The position numbers were made by a program, and so were the translations under genes. The notes beneath the pieces were generated by a model that was not told where the DNA came from, did not search any database, and saw nothing but the letters and a program-made list of their open reading frames with translations. From Utricularia gibba (lineage: Eukaryota; Streptophyta; Magnoliopsida; Lamiales; Lentibulariaceae), in the NCBI GenBank assembly GCA_002189035.1, contig NEEC01000002.1, positions 3,867,001-3,931,000 on the forward strand: a DNA stretch of 64,000 nt, read 5' to 3'. The first letter of the stretch is position 1, and every line of letters begins with the position of its first letter. Shown here in pieces: positions 44,261-55,609 of this stretch.

Positions 44261-45147
44261 TAACTTCTTGAAGCTTGCTTTAGCCCATAGATGGATTTGT
44301 TCAGTTTACACACTTTACTAGGATCTTGCGTGAAACCTTCAGGTTGTGTCATGTACACTTCCTCAACCAAATTTCCATTTAGGAAGGCTGTTTTCACATC
44401 CATCTGCCATATCTCATAATCAAAATGAGCAGCAATGGCAAGTAAAATTCGAATGGACTTCAGCATAGCAACAGGCGAGAAGGTAACACCTTGTTTTTGA
44501 CGACACCCTTTTGCCACAAGTCGTGCCTTATAGGTAGATATATTTCCATCCATGTCAGTTTTCCTTTTGAATACCTATTTGCATCCAATAGGATTTACTC
44601 CCTCTGGAGCATTGACCAATGTCCATACATTGTTCTCATACATGGAATCCATTTCTGCCCCTATGGCAACAAGCCATTTACTTGACTCAACACTATTGAT
44701 TACTTCGTCATAAGTCCGAGGTTCCTCATCTAATATGAGGTCTCCCATGCCTTCGACATCAACAATGAAACCATATCTAACAATAGGGTTATGTTGTTGG
44801 ACTAATCTTCTGACAGAAAACGTGCTTGGCACATTTGGCAAGTCAGATTGCTCAGGTTGATTGCTCACTAGTACATTACCAGCTTCTGGGACACAATTTT
44901 GAGATGGTGAGCCTAGTTTACCTTTTGAGTCAGCCACTAGCATCTCTATAGGTGTCACTGGCTCGTTCTGAAACATCTCCTCAAGTTCAAAACGACTCCC
45001 ACTTGCTTCTTTGAGGAGAAACTCTTTCTTTAAAAAGACAGCATTCCTCGAGATGAAAACCTTTCCCTCTTGAGGATTATAAAAGTAGTATCCCATGGTT
45101 TCTTGTAGATATCCCAGAAAGAAACACTTGTCAGATTTGTTCTCCAA
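44260..45147 (-). pseudogene. C4 connector and reverse transcriptase start
   Basis: 45147-44575 ([48 protein letters not shown]) is an open connector of 190 residues. 44553-44260 ([38 protein letters not shown]) is RT. A stop at 44574 and a small deletion (VDYDE missing near 44490) break it. Confidence 0.85.
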
Positions 45148-45153
45148 CTTATC

Positions 45154-45768
45154 TTACTTCAACCTTCTTACATAAGCAGGGCAACCCCAAGCTTTGAGAT
45201 AGGAGAAACTCGGTTTTCTGCCAATCAAAATCTCATAAGGAGTGGTTTCAACCGATTTCGATAGGGCTTTGTTCAAAACATGAGCTGCTGCCTCTAAAGC
45301 ATATCCCCACATGGACTTTGGTAGTTCTGCAAAACTCATCATTGATCGAACCATGTCAAGCAAAGTTCGATTTCTCCTCTCATAAACACCATTGTGCTCA
45401 GGTGTATCACGAGGAGTTCTTTCTGAGACAATACCATTGTCCTTCAGATGATTCTTGAATTCATTACTCAAGTATTCCCCACCACGATCTGATTGAAGTT
45501 TCTTGATGGAACGCTCAAGCTGGTTCTCGACCTCCATCCGAAACTCTTTGAACTTTTCGAAGGCTTCAGATTTTCGTTTCATCAAGTAGATGCATCCATA
45601 TCTTGAATGGTCATCTATAAAAGTGATGAAATACAAGAAACCCCCTCTAGCAATGATGCTTATTGGACCACATACATCAGAATGTATTAAATCCAATAAG
45701 TTTTCATTTCTTGCTCCTTTTCCTAGAAAAGGTTGCTTTTCATTTTGCCGGATAAACAAGATTCGCAT
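45154..45768 (-). pseudogene. C4 integrase core, open over 205 residues
   Basis: LIHSDVCGPIS, LQSDRGGEYLSNEF and TPEHNGVYERRNRTLLDM carry the D, D and E of the catalytic triad. The C-terminal GRKPSFSYLKAWGCPAYV is typical. This is the best-preserved coding region of C4, but the zinc domain upstream and RT downstream lie in broken frames, so no polyprotein can be made. Confidence 0.85.
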
Positions 45769-45847
45769 GTTTCATAAGATTCAAAATCTTCTGAATCCAA
45801 ATATCCCAATCGATATAAGTACTCAACACGCTTCTTGTTTATATGGC

Positions 45848-46312
45848 CTAAACGACAATGCCAGAGGTAGAATTCAAGACATTGTCAATCCTTGGCCTTT
45901 TTATGCACATGTTAATCTGTTCCGAATCATGCTGATCCAAAACATATATTCCGTTTACTATCGTAGCAGTACCATAATGCACATTCGCTTGTCGTATGGA
46001 ACAACAATTGTTCTTTATAGAAAACTTGAAACCAATCTTGTCCAAACAAGAAATAGAGATGATGTTCTTAGACAATGAGGGAACACAATAAACAGAATCT
46101 AATTCAAGAGATAATCCAGAAGGTAGGGCGATGTGGCAAGTCCCAACTGCCATGGCAGCAACTCGTGCACCATTCCCAACTCTTAGGCCAACATCGCTTT
46201 TCTTCAAGATTCTACTACTCATTAGGTCCTGCATGTTACTGCAAATGTGACCACCACAACCAAAATCTAACACCCAAGAACCATTCTTGATAGTAGTGTT
46301 AATCTCAATCAT
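45848..46312 (-). pseudogene. C4 protease
   Basis: SWVLDFGCGGHICSNMQDL is the active-site block, with Asp kept and Phe where Thr/Ser is usual. It is followed by VGNGARVAAMAVGTCHIALPSG and VPSLSKNIISISCLDK. 154 residues are open. The frame is lost at the GAG-pre-IN start (NVLNS) by one base relative to C1. Confidence 0.8.
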
Positions 46313-47133
46313 GTGTATACCTGAAGCTGAACTCTCATTCTGCTTCTTGCCCTTGATTGACTTAAGGTAAGCTTTGCAGTTTCTCTTCTAATAACCAAAT
46401 TTCCCACAGTGAAAACATTCACCCTTAGCGGGTTTTTCAACAGGCTTCTTCTTCTTGATCTCACTTTTAGCTTTGAGTTTCTTGTCTTAACTCTTCTTCT
46501 TGGAAACCTTTTTCCTTGAAGAGACAAGCATGACATTCTTTTGTTCCTTTGTGATAGTTGTCTCAACTGACTTGAGTAACTGAATCAATTCAGGAACAGT
46601 TTGATCCATCTTGTTCATCTGATAGTTCATCACAAACTGTGAGTAACTATCAGGTAGTGAGGTAAGGATTAAGTCAATACTCAAGTCCTTATCCAACACA
46701 AAACCAAGATTGGACAACTTCTCAATGTAACTTCTCAATGTAACTTATCAGGCCAACATCTTGAACCTTTCAAGTCGTGAGTGCTCACCAAAAAGATCCT
46801 TGAGGTGTGTTATCATCTGTTGGCAAGTCATCGCCTCATGCTGTTTTGGAGATCAGGGGCCATCGAATCAAGCTTGATACAGGAGACAAGCTCAGCATCA
46901 TCTAGATACTTTTGATATGCACGCCGAACATCTTCAGCTGCATTAGCCCTGGGTTGTGCAGGAACATCTTGCTCAAGGATGTAAGCAATCTTCTCCGCCT
47001 TGATAACAATTCTCAAATTGCGGTGCCAATCAGTAAAATTCGAGCCAACCAACTTGTTGGACTCTAGAATTGATCTCAAATTCACGCTGGAAGACATATC
47101 TTCAACCTGAAGAAGAGAAAGCAAACACATCAT
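46309..47133 (-). pseudogene. C4 gag
   Basis: 47133-46828 (NLRSILESNKLVGSNFTDWHRNLRIVIKAEK) is a Copia gag start. 46738-46487 (LTSLPDSYSQFVMNYQMNKMD) is the UBN2 end. The knuckle near 46400 reads C-F-H-C-G-K-F-G-Y then a stop, K-R-N-C: the His is Tyr and a TAG lies inside it. A short direct duplication (CTTCTCAATGTAA twice, 46720-46745) accompanies a frame break. Confidence 0.85.
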
Positions 47134-48143
47134 GCAGTGTTCCTTAAATCACATCTAATTGGTCTTTATTAAATGTGATATACTCCCACTATGTTTTTCG
47201 AGATGGCAGCCCCTTACTAACAAAACGAGAAAATCAAATTTTCTTAGTGGGATAGTGTCCCATTTCATTCATCTCCACCTTGACTGTAGCCAACAAGCTT
47301 TAATGAATGAAACAGGTAGTCATCTCATGCCAATTGTATCTCTCATACAAGCACTGTATCATTGAGTCATCAACTCTTGATGTAAAAACTATTTACCTCA
47401 ACCTTTCCTCCAATTTTACCAACCTTGGCTTTAGTCAACAAGTTGATAAAATCAGTTAAGCCAACCCACCGTGAATCTAATTCCATAATTCGAACATGTC
47501 ATGTGTAGTGGAGAGCTTGACGGTAGCCAACAACTCTATGCACTAAATATGACTCTCATTCTCCTTATGTCAGTGGAAGGAATAAGCTTAATTATTTGAT
47601 AGGGGATTTTTCCATAGGCAACACTTGCACTATGGATATCGATATCCTATCAGATAGGAATCCTGGCAACCCTTGCCCTTTCGTTAATAATGCATCATTT
47701 CCCTGGATTTTCATACATAAAGCTCGAAAATCCTAATTGACCCTAGATGCCTTGGTCACAAATAAATTATCAAACATCGTATGCATCGATAATTCACCAA
47801 TATGATCATCCTCATCAAAATTCGTGCATAGGTCATGATGCCAACGACTTTCACATATAAACCATCATCATACTTTGCATATACACATAAGATATGATTC
47901 TCGAAAACATCAATCATCAATCAAATTTCGTGCATCATCAAGGCAGCAAAACAATCCAACATAATCAGATTTCGTGCATCACATGCTATTACGATGATCG
48001 CCGGCAAGGCATCATACGAGAACATCTCGCGAAAAAAGAAAAGATTCTAATGTGTCACCGGCAAGGCAACATACGAGAAAATCTCGTAAAATCAGAAAAG
48101 ATTCTAACGTATACACGTATTTCGTAACCTCGTCTTATACCAC
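47134..48143 (-). other. C4 5' untranslated leader and weak PBS
   Basis: About 1 kb between gag and the 5' LTR without supported ORFs. The PBS position (48131-48142) reads TGGTATAAGACG on the minus strand, 9 of 12 matches to the initiator-Met type. Near the PBS lies a tandem repeat with hairpins (see 48001-48114). Confidence 0.55.
48001..48114. repeat. Two tandem 57-bp units with hairpins in the C4 leader
   Basis: CCGGCAAGGCA starts at 48001 and again at 48058. Each unit contains an inverted repeat, CGAGA-ACA-TCTCG in the first and ACGAGA-AAA-TCTCGT in the second, followed by AGAAAAGATTCTAA. The position is just downstream of the PBS on the element strand. Confidence 0.75.
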
Positions 48144-48977
48144 TGTTGCGTTTCTCGTAGACATCATATGTCTCAAAAGCAGCGGAATTTTAAAAATTTT
48201 GAGAAACCCCTAACGCAGATCTTGGAATATGGTATATATCAGACATAGGGATGTTCAAAGTACCTTTCAGATGACTCCGTTGTTCACCAACCGCCAATAG
48301 CAGACGGCCTCTATGGTATCCACAAGTGGAGCACTCCGTCGATAACCTTCTCAAGGCTCTTGAATACTTGTCGAATTTCTTAGGTGCTAGTAGAGAAAAA
48401 TGCTTCCTTGTGGATTAGTCTCAAAGAGCAAAAAGACCTTGGAGCAGATCTCAAGATCTAAATCTTTTTGATAGATATATTGTGACATATCAAATAATAT
48501 CTATATGAGATCTTTTATTTTGAGTTTAATCAATGTTAATCTCAAAATAATTCTCTATTTAATTTATCCACCTTACCAATTACATCTCATGTAATTGTGT
48601 CATTCTATTTTATATCGATGAGTGACTCCACTATTGTGTGTGACCCTATAGGCTTCCTCAATCAATGCCGTAATAATGGATTTATTAATTAACTTTTAAT
48701 TAATCAAATCTATCATTATCGATCATGAGTGATGTCTAGCAACATATCATGATCCCCAAGATTAAAGAATAATCAGGTGAACTGATTGAGTTTTTCCATG
48801 ACCAGCCACCATGCAATGAATAGCTTTCATCATACTTATATCTCATTCGGTACCAGAATATGGGTGTGTGCCTTTCTGATTTTATCAATGATATAAATTT
48901 GATCACAATTCAAAGTAAATATCAAAAGATAAGATTTGCCAAAGAGTTGTTTGTCTCTAGAACACATATACTAATAG
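48144..48977 (-). repeat. C4 5' LTR (LTR-A), internally deleted
   Basis: It begins TGTTGCGTTTCTCG on the plus strand. Compared with 42122-43526 it lacks about 620 bp, joined at a GAT shared by both deletion borders. Its outer end reads CTAATAG where CTAACA is expected, so the terminal dinucleotide has decayed. Confidence 0.8.
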
Positions 48978-49029
48978 GTTGACAGTGAATATGCTCATGG
49001 TTCTACATTAAAACCACCTCAAAAACGAT

Positions 49030-51170
49030 TATTTTAGAAGGCAAGTAGCTCTCGAACAAACAAGAAGGAATTTGGTTATACTGATAAAAGTATAATATCC
49101 AAAATTATTAATAGTAGAAGATCTTCTTAGGTGTGGGATTTATCATTTGTTATTATTGTGAAAAAGAGTATGCACCTGAAGGGAGAAAACATGGTAAAGG
49201 AAATATGATTGATCATTTGAATGAACATTGCTCCAAGTATCCTTATAGACAAGTTGATGAAAAACAAAAATTATTATCTCTTGAAATATCAAAAGATGGA
49301 TCTTTTGCATTAAAGTCATCAAGTTTTTCTCAAGAAGAATGTAGAAAATTGATGATAGAGATGATTATTAATGATAAATGTCCTTTTATAACCGTTGTTT
49401 ATAAAGTCATGAGATTGGAAAGATTATGTCTTACTATAGATACATGACCTTCTACACAAAATGTGAACTATATGTGTGTTACTGCACATTGGATAGTTAA
49501 GGATTTCAATTTGCAGAAGACAATTCTCAATTTTTCGATTATTCCGAATCATAAAGGTAAGACAATTGGTAAGATGATTGAGTGCTGCTTGTTGAAATGG
49601 GGAATAGAGAATCTACTTACAATAACGGTTGATAATGCATGTTCTAATGATGCTGCTATAAGATACCTCAAGGATAAGATGAAAAGTTGGAAAAATATAG
49701 TTTTGAATAATGAGTTTTTGCATATAAGGTGTTCTGCCCATTTACTAAATATTATAGTGAAAAATGGTCTGAAGTTATATAACGCATCAATTTTGAAAAT
49801 TAGAAATGCTATTCAATATGTGTAATCTTCTCCACCTAGACTTTGAAGTTTTAAGAGCTATGCATCCATTGAAAAAGTTGAAAGTAAAAAGCTTGTATGT
49901 CTTGATGTTTACATGAGGCGGAATTCCACTTATTTGATGTTGCAAGATGCCATAATTTTTGAGAAAGTATTTGAAAGGATGAATGAGGATGATTTAGATT
50001 ATATAAAATATTTTGGTGTTGATAAGAAGAGAGGTCATACTGAATCTGATTTTATCAGTTGTATTGAAGAAGTTGAATGGAGTGAAATTAAGGAAAAATG
50101 AAATTTGAAAGATAATGGTCCCCTTGATGCTTCGGATTGGAAAGTGGGTAAATGTTTTGTCAAATTTCTAAAATTTTTCTATGATGCAACATTGAGATTT
50201 TGGAGCAGTAAATCTATCAGTGTTAATATTTTGTTTCAATAAATCATGAGTATTCATAGTATTTATCTAGATATCATGATACAAGTATGGCTTTGGTTGC
50301 AATGGAAATGAATGAGAAATTCTCAAAGTATTAAAGTAACTTGGATACAATTAATGTTTTTTTATTAATTGTAACTATTTTAGATCTTTGATACAACTTG
50401 AATTTATCAAGCATTGTCTTGATAAAAAAATATGATCAATGAAAATATGGTTATTTGTCGAGACAAGTGGAAGATAAAGTGATGAGTGCATTAACTACTT
50501 CGTTTGACTTTTATGCAAAGCTTTATTCTCATGTGACTAAAAATGATGAGATCTATTTCTCAATTGCTAGCTCTTCCAATTATTCTTTTATGCAAAGCTT
50601 TTTTCAATTCTGATTTTTCTCTAGCATTCCAATTTTCTAAACAACTTGAGAAGGACTTGAATCATTGCAATAAATCTGAGCTTGCAATATATTTGGAAGA
50701 AAAGTGTGAATTCTTGAAGCTTTTGATATCTTGATTTGGTGGAAAAATAATTCTTCAAGATTTCCTATTCTTTCTCAAATGGCTAGAGAAGTGTTGGCAA
50801 TTCCTATTTCTACCGTATCATCTGAATCAGCTTTTCGTACAAATGGACTTAAACTTGATCCATATAGAAGTTCTCTTAATCCGGAAATGTTAGAGACTCT
50901 TATTTGTTGCCAAAATTGGTTGAAAGAACAACCACATTTGCTTGATATTCATGAATCCATAAGAGGAGTTTCATTTACTGATGTGGAGAAATATGAAGTT
51001 ATCTTACATGGTAATATTTTAATTTTTCTATTGTATCTTTGTTATTTAAAATATTTTTTATTTTAGTATTACATTAATTGTACTTTTTTTTATTAATTGT
51101 AGCTGTATACATCGATAGTTCTTCTTTGAAAGAAGATGAAAAGACAATGAATGCTGATGAATATTAAGCA
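49030..51170 (+). pseudogene. hAT (Ac-like) transposase relic 2
   Basis: In order: BED-type zinc finger (CYYCEKEYAPEGRKHGKGNMIDHLNEHC, about 49147-49230). Then RLCLTIDT followed by a stop where the family has Trp (49447). Then CVTAHWIVKDFNLQKTILNF, TITVDNACSNDAAI and HIRCSAHLLNIIVKNGL. Then RRNSTYLMLQDAI, and at 50731-51000 the C-terminal dimerisation domain (WWKNNSSRFPILSQMAREVLAIPISTVSSESAF). It is nearly full length in domain content, but stops, frameshifts and a deletion after the zinc finger inactivate it. Ends are not resolved. Confidence 0.85.
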
Positions 51171-51410
51171 TCATTTTCTTATTTAATCCCTAATTTTTTC
51201 AGGTTTATTTGTAAGTAATAATTCTTTGTCAATGCTTATTGTTTCGTGATTTTTTTGAAGTTGTTTTTCAATGTATTTCAATGACTTTGTGCATTGTTGA
51301 ATTGAATGGGATCATATCATGAAGGTTACTGTCAATTCTTTAACTTTGTTAGAAATGTTTTTATATTAAATATTTTATATATCATTAGTTATCAGATTAT
51401 ATAATGGTAT

Positions 51411-51958
51411 TGTTATGGGTGAAAATCGGTATACGGGGTTGAACCGATGTTCAGGTTACGGATGCAATCGGAAATGTTGCTTCTTTGTATGCTCCTTTGC
51501 GATTTGTTCGGTTTGATCAACAGAAATGAGGGTAGGCGGAGATTTTTACATGGAAACCATCGTAAGACGGAAAAAACCACGAAGCTGTCGGAGCTCGCCG
51601 GAAAAAGTCCTTACTAGACGGAGGTGGAGCAGAAAGGTACAAGTCGGGAGGCTTAGGGTCGAACCCCTTCTCCGTTATGATTTCTCCTTTTTATAGAGGA
51701 AGTCAATCTGATCGAATCATGAGTTCTGCAAGTGTCGACTACCTTTTTGTACTTGTACTTTGATCTTGTTTTACAGACGATCGCTACCTCTTTTGCTATG
51801 GCTCGACCACTTTCCAGACTGCACCATATCACCGCTGTCAGATCTTTGACACACATCGGTCTGTCGGTAGGAGTTGTCCCATCAGGACTCCTGTCGGCAG
51901 CCTTTCAGAGACAGATATTGGCTGATATTGGCCCCTTTTGGGGCGAGTCGGGGAATTA
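51411..51958 (-). repeat. G3 3' LTR
   Basis: It starts on the plus strand with TGTTATGGGTGAAAATCGG and aligns with 59439 onward. In the first 120 bases there are seven differences, all transitions. It keeps about 26 bp that the other LTR has lost, including a minus-strand TATA box (CTATAAAAAG, 51687-51696). The inner end (about 51958) is uncertain because the last ~50 bp diverge. Confidence 0.85.
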
Positions 51959-52129
51959 GAATCGCAACTATACCAATTTTCGGTTGCTTTTGTCCTTCTA
52001 ACGAATCCCGTAGAGTGGTAAGTCGGAGACTAGGCGAGTGTTCTGTCAGATTCGAGTCTCGGGCCTCGATGCTTTTGCAAGACTCCTGATCAGCGTGCGG
52101 GATTCTCGGTCGCAATCGGGATGGGCAGT

Positions 52130-53704
52130 GGCCCGATTCTCTTATTCCTCCGAGTTCCAATTTAGAGTATCGGCTTCTTCTACAGTCTCCGCGCAATGTT
52201 CCTTCTGATTTGGCTGCGCTCTCCACCCCTGACCCGATAAACCCTCTCCCTTCTGATCCGGTTCCTGAGTCGTCTATTCGGCCCTCAACTCAAAAGAAAA
52301 GGAAAAGGGGTAACGCCTGTGTTCAGACGCCTTCTCAAGAGTTGTGAGGTAGACGTGTTCTGCTTCCTTGACTTGTAATTTCTTTATCATATTTCACCAT
52401 TGTCTCGACTTTTGCATGTAGCTGGAGAGATGGCCCGAAGAAGTGCTCTGGAAGATTCAGTCATGGCTCGCTTTACTGCCGAGATGCAGAGGACGCTGGG
52501 TGTTGAGGCAGCATCTTCCGTACAGGTTTGTTCTTCTTAATCGATAAACATAGATTCCCGATGTTTACTATGTTTCTTTCTATCTTAGGTTGGGTCCCCG
52601 GAGGACCACTCAGATGCTGCCGATCGCCTTTTGGAGAGGGATCGAGAAGTGGAGGCCTCCGAAACTCGGGAGTCTGCTCCCCCTCCCCCTAGAAAGGGAG
52701 AAGAGAGACTCCCTCCTTTACCTGGCCCCTCCGATTCCCAACACAGAACTCTTCTCGGCAGGAGCTTTCACATCAGCTCCTCAAATGTGATGCAAGAGGA
52801 CTCTGCTACAGTAGAGGTAGAAGATGGTTCGGCGTCCCCTCCGCCTTTGGTCCTGGACGGATTAAGGAGGATGCTGGAGGAAGCTGTGCCGAATCTCCCG
52901 AAGGTTCAACCGGATGTTATGCTTAAGGGGATCTGGTAGGTATTAATCATCCCTCTTTCTGATGCCATACATAGCCGATTCCTAATTTAATGGTTTTTCT
53001 TCAGGCCTTGACTTTCGGTTGGGGGTTGGCTAAGGAACTGGGATCCGCTTTGGAGGAGGTCTCTCAACTTCAACCCCATGTCAGGGCACAAGATGCCAAG
53101 ATAAAACACTAGGAGAAGAAGGAAGTGCATTGAGGTGTATGCTCGGGAAACGTAATCGCCGGGAAGAAGTGTTACAAAAACTGGTCGGCGAGATGGGGAA
53201 GGCGATCGATGACGCCAACTCTGAAAAGGAGGATTTCAAAGTGCATTATGACGAGCGAAGGCAGAGTTAGAGCGGGCCAAAGATCGCACTTCGGCCCTAG
53301 AAGCCGAGTTGCTTAATCAAGAGGCGTCCCGGGGGAAGCTTTTGGAGGATTTCGTGAATTCGGCTTGCTTTTCCGAGCTGTCAGATATCTATGCAAGGGA
53401 TCTAATCGGTTTGCTTCTGTACCGGCAGCGACGGCAATTCAGCCGAGAATTCGGGCTCCCTATCATGGATCCGCGCTTTGACAGGATAAACACCCTAACG
53501 AAGGATGAGAACATGTCGGATGTTATCGCGGACACGCTCCAGGCTCCTGAATTTGGGTTCGAAGCGGATCATGAGCGCCTATCAGAGCTTGTTCTGGTAA
53601 GGATTGGGCGGGAGAACGAGGTCAAGCAACGGGCGAGGCTATGGGGACATGCTGGCCCCTCGTTTGGCCCTCCTACTGATCCCCTACCCCCCCTTGAACT
53701 TTAG
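52130..53704 (+). pseudogene. Spliced accessory gene antisense to G3 (Tat-lineage extra gene), C-terminal half
   Basis: Exon-intron structure is readable. A Pro/Ser-rich exon with a basic patch (STQKKRKRGN) ends at about 52348. Exon 52422-52525 reads ARRSALEDSVMARFTAEM. Exon 52589-52935 reads DAADRLLERDREVEAS, APPPPRKGEE, LVLDGLRRMLEEAVPNL. Exon 53005-53704 reads WGLAKELGSALEEVSQLQ, a helical coiled-coil stretch (RAKDRTSALEAELLNQEASR) and SELSDIYARDLIGLLLYRQRRQF, up to a TAG. The introns (52349-52421, 52526-52588, 52936-53004) have GT-AG borders and pyrimidine tracts. A stop at the first junction, a frame mismatch at the third, and stops near 53110 and 53270 inactivate it. Such genes are known in some Tat elements; their function is not known to me. 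Confidence 0.65.
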
Positions 53705-54131
53705 TTTTCTCTTTCTTTTTCTCTGCTCCCCTTGAGCTAACATTTTGTTCCCCGGTTTGGGGTCTTTTGGATGTTTTGGGAGTCCTGATTTGGGATTCTC
53801 TATTTGTTTTGAGCGCATTGCCTTCTGCTTTTTATCAGTCGCACCAATTTTTGTGAATTGCATGGTTTTCTAGTCGGTTAATCGGGCTTCTCGGCCTTCA
53901 TTTGCCTTAGTCTTTTCTTATGCGAGCTGAACCGCTGCTAGGGAAGTGGATCGGAACCCTTCTTGGGTTGAACAACTTCCCCAATCCGTATTGGCCCTCT
54001 TCCAACCAAGATTCCATTGTTTTACACATGGGTGGATTTGCTTTGGCAATAAGGTTTGAATCTAACGGCTTTTTTAGGGCTTACGCAAATGGATGCAAGA
54101 ATCGGTGCTCGATTTGTTCCAGGGCTTACCC

Positions 54132-55609
54132 TTATGACTGGGGCTTGGGTTCGACGGAAAGTATAATTCGGGGAAGGCCCCAAGTTGGTTTGCTATGCCC
54201 ATCCGGGGGCACAGATTTAGAAGGTTTGTCTGGGCTTACATGACTTGGCCAGGGCTTATGATTTTGTTTATTCCTCTCCACTTCGGAGGAATTTATAGCC
54301 ATTTGCGTGTTTAGATGAGGAGAATACCGAAACCTGCAAAAACCTAGGATTGGGAGTGGTATTGAACCGATCAAGCGTAGAATTTCCTCATCATTCCATG
54401 ATCTAGGGAACTCCACGCCATCTAGTTGCTCAAGCCGATACGCTCCCTTGCCGATTACCCTTGAAATCCAATAAGGGCCTTCCCATTTGCGGTCTAATTT
54501 TCTCACGTGTCTTTGCGGTTGGATGCTTTGGAGTACCAAGTCTCCTTGCGAGAACTCCCTTGGAAAAACAAACTTATTATAGTTCCTTTCGGTTCTTCTC
54601 TGGTAAGCCCCTAGTCGGCTATAAATACTCTGTATTTTCTCTTCCAACAACTCTAATTCCAGTTTTCGTAGGCCAACATTTTCCTCTCCGTCATAGTGTT
54701 CCACCCAGTAGCTCTTTAACATCAACTCGATCGGGCATACTGCTTCCGATCCATAAATAAGTAAGAAAGGAGACTGTTCCGTGATGGTTCGAGGAGTGGT
54801 GCGATATGACCACAACACCTCATCCAAGCGGTCTGCCCATGACCCTCCGAAATCCTCAAGCTTGGTCTTTATACCTTGTCTGAGCGTTCGATTGTGACCT
54901 CCATGAGACCATTGCTCTGAGGATGATATACCGAAGTGAAGTTATGCTTGACCAAATATTTATTGAGGAATGCATCCATTCTTCATCCCGCAAATTGGGT
55001 CCCGTTATCAGTCGCTAGTTCTCGGGGTACCTCGAACTGGATGAATATATTTCTCCATAGAAATCAGATAACTGTCTCCTCTGATATTTTTGCCACAGCT
55101 TCGGCTTCTACCCATTTGGAGAAATATTTGACCCCTACAATGACAAATTTCCTTTGGCACGAGGTCTGGGGGAATGGCCCTATAATATCCACCCCCCATC
55201 GATCAAACGGGCACTAGAGGGGAAGAGTGGTCAGATCGCTTACCGGTTTTCTTGGTATGTTTGCATGGTATTGGCATATTTTGCATCTCCTCACCATTTC
55301 AGCAACATCCCGATTCATAGATGGCCAATAATATCTGCTTCTCAGAGCTTTCCTGCACAAGGATCGTATTCCGACGTGACTGCCACACTTCCTCTCATGC
55401 AGATCGATAATGAGTTCTTGAGAGTGTTTTGTCCCGATCTCCAACTGTTGGGCTTCCGATTTATCGAGTGGTGTCTCTCCGTTTTGCAAGTATCGGATGT
55501 AGGGCGACATCCAATATTTAAGGAGACTCAGCTGCGGAGAGATGTCGCTTTCCAATTGTTGGGTAATATGGTTCACTGTCCGCAAGGTTACCGAAGGCTG
55601 ATCCCGCAA
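54132..55609 (-). pseudogene. G3 integrase
   Basis: The zinc domain is at 55609-55214 (KCGSHVGIRSLCRKALRSRYYWPSM, RRCKICQYHA). The core is in broken frames at 55207-54840 (DRWGVDIIGPFPQ, ELATDNGTQF, HPQSNGLMEV). The C-terminal part is at 54827 to about 54340 (VLWSYRTTPRTITEQSPFLLIYGSEAV, REFSQGDLVLQS, WEGPYWISRVIGKGAYRLEQLDG). The catalytic Asp, Asp and Glu positions can be read, but in three frames. Confidence 0.85.

Larger units (their letters stand above)
41801..48977 (-). mobile_element. C4: Ty1/Copia element, both LTR ends present, internally deleted
   Basis: Flanked by GTTGA at 41796-41800 and 48978-48982. The minus-strand order is 5' LTR (48144-48977), weak PBS, long leader, gag, protease, integrase, RT and RNase H remnant. 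Then come an LTR-A copy in the opposite orientation and the 3' LTR (41801-42118). It is the same family as C1. Integrase is intact over 205 residues, but RT has lost its active site. Confidence 0.8.

Noticed and set aside
48983-51320. Full hAT element ends: CAGTG at 48983 and TACTG near 51320
   Set aside because: The candidate ends do not match beyond five bases and the flanking 8-mers differ, so no element border is claimed.
53920-54243. Plus-strand 107-residue frame after the antisense gene of G3
   Set aside because: It overlaps the integrase tail region on the opposite strand and has no splice link or family signature.
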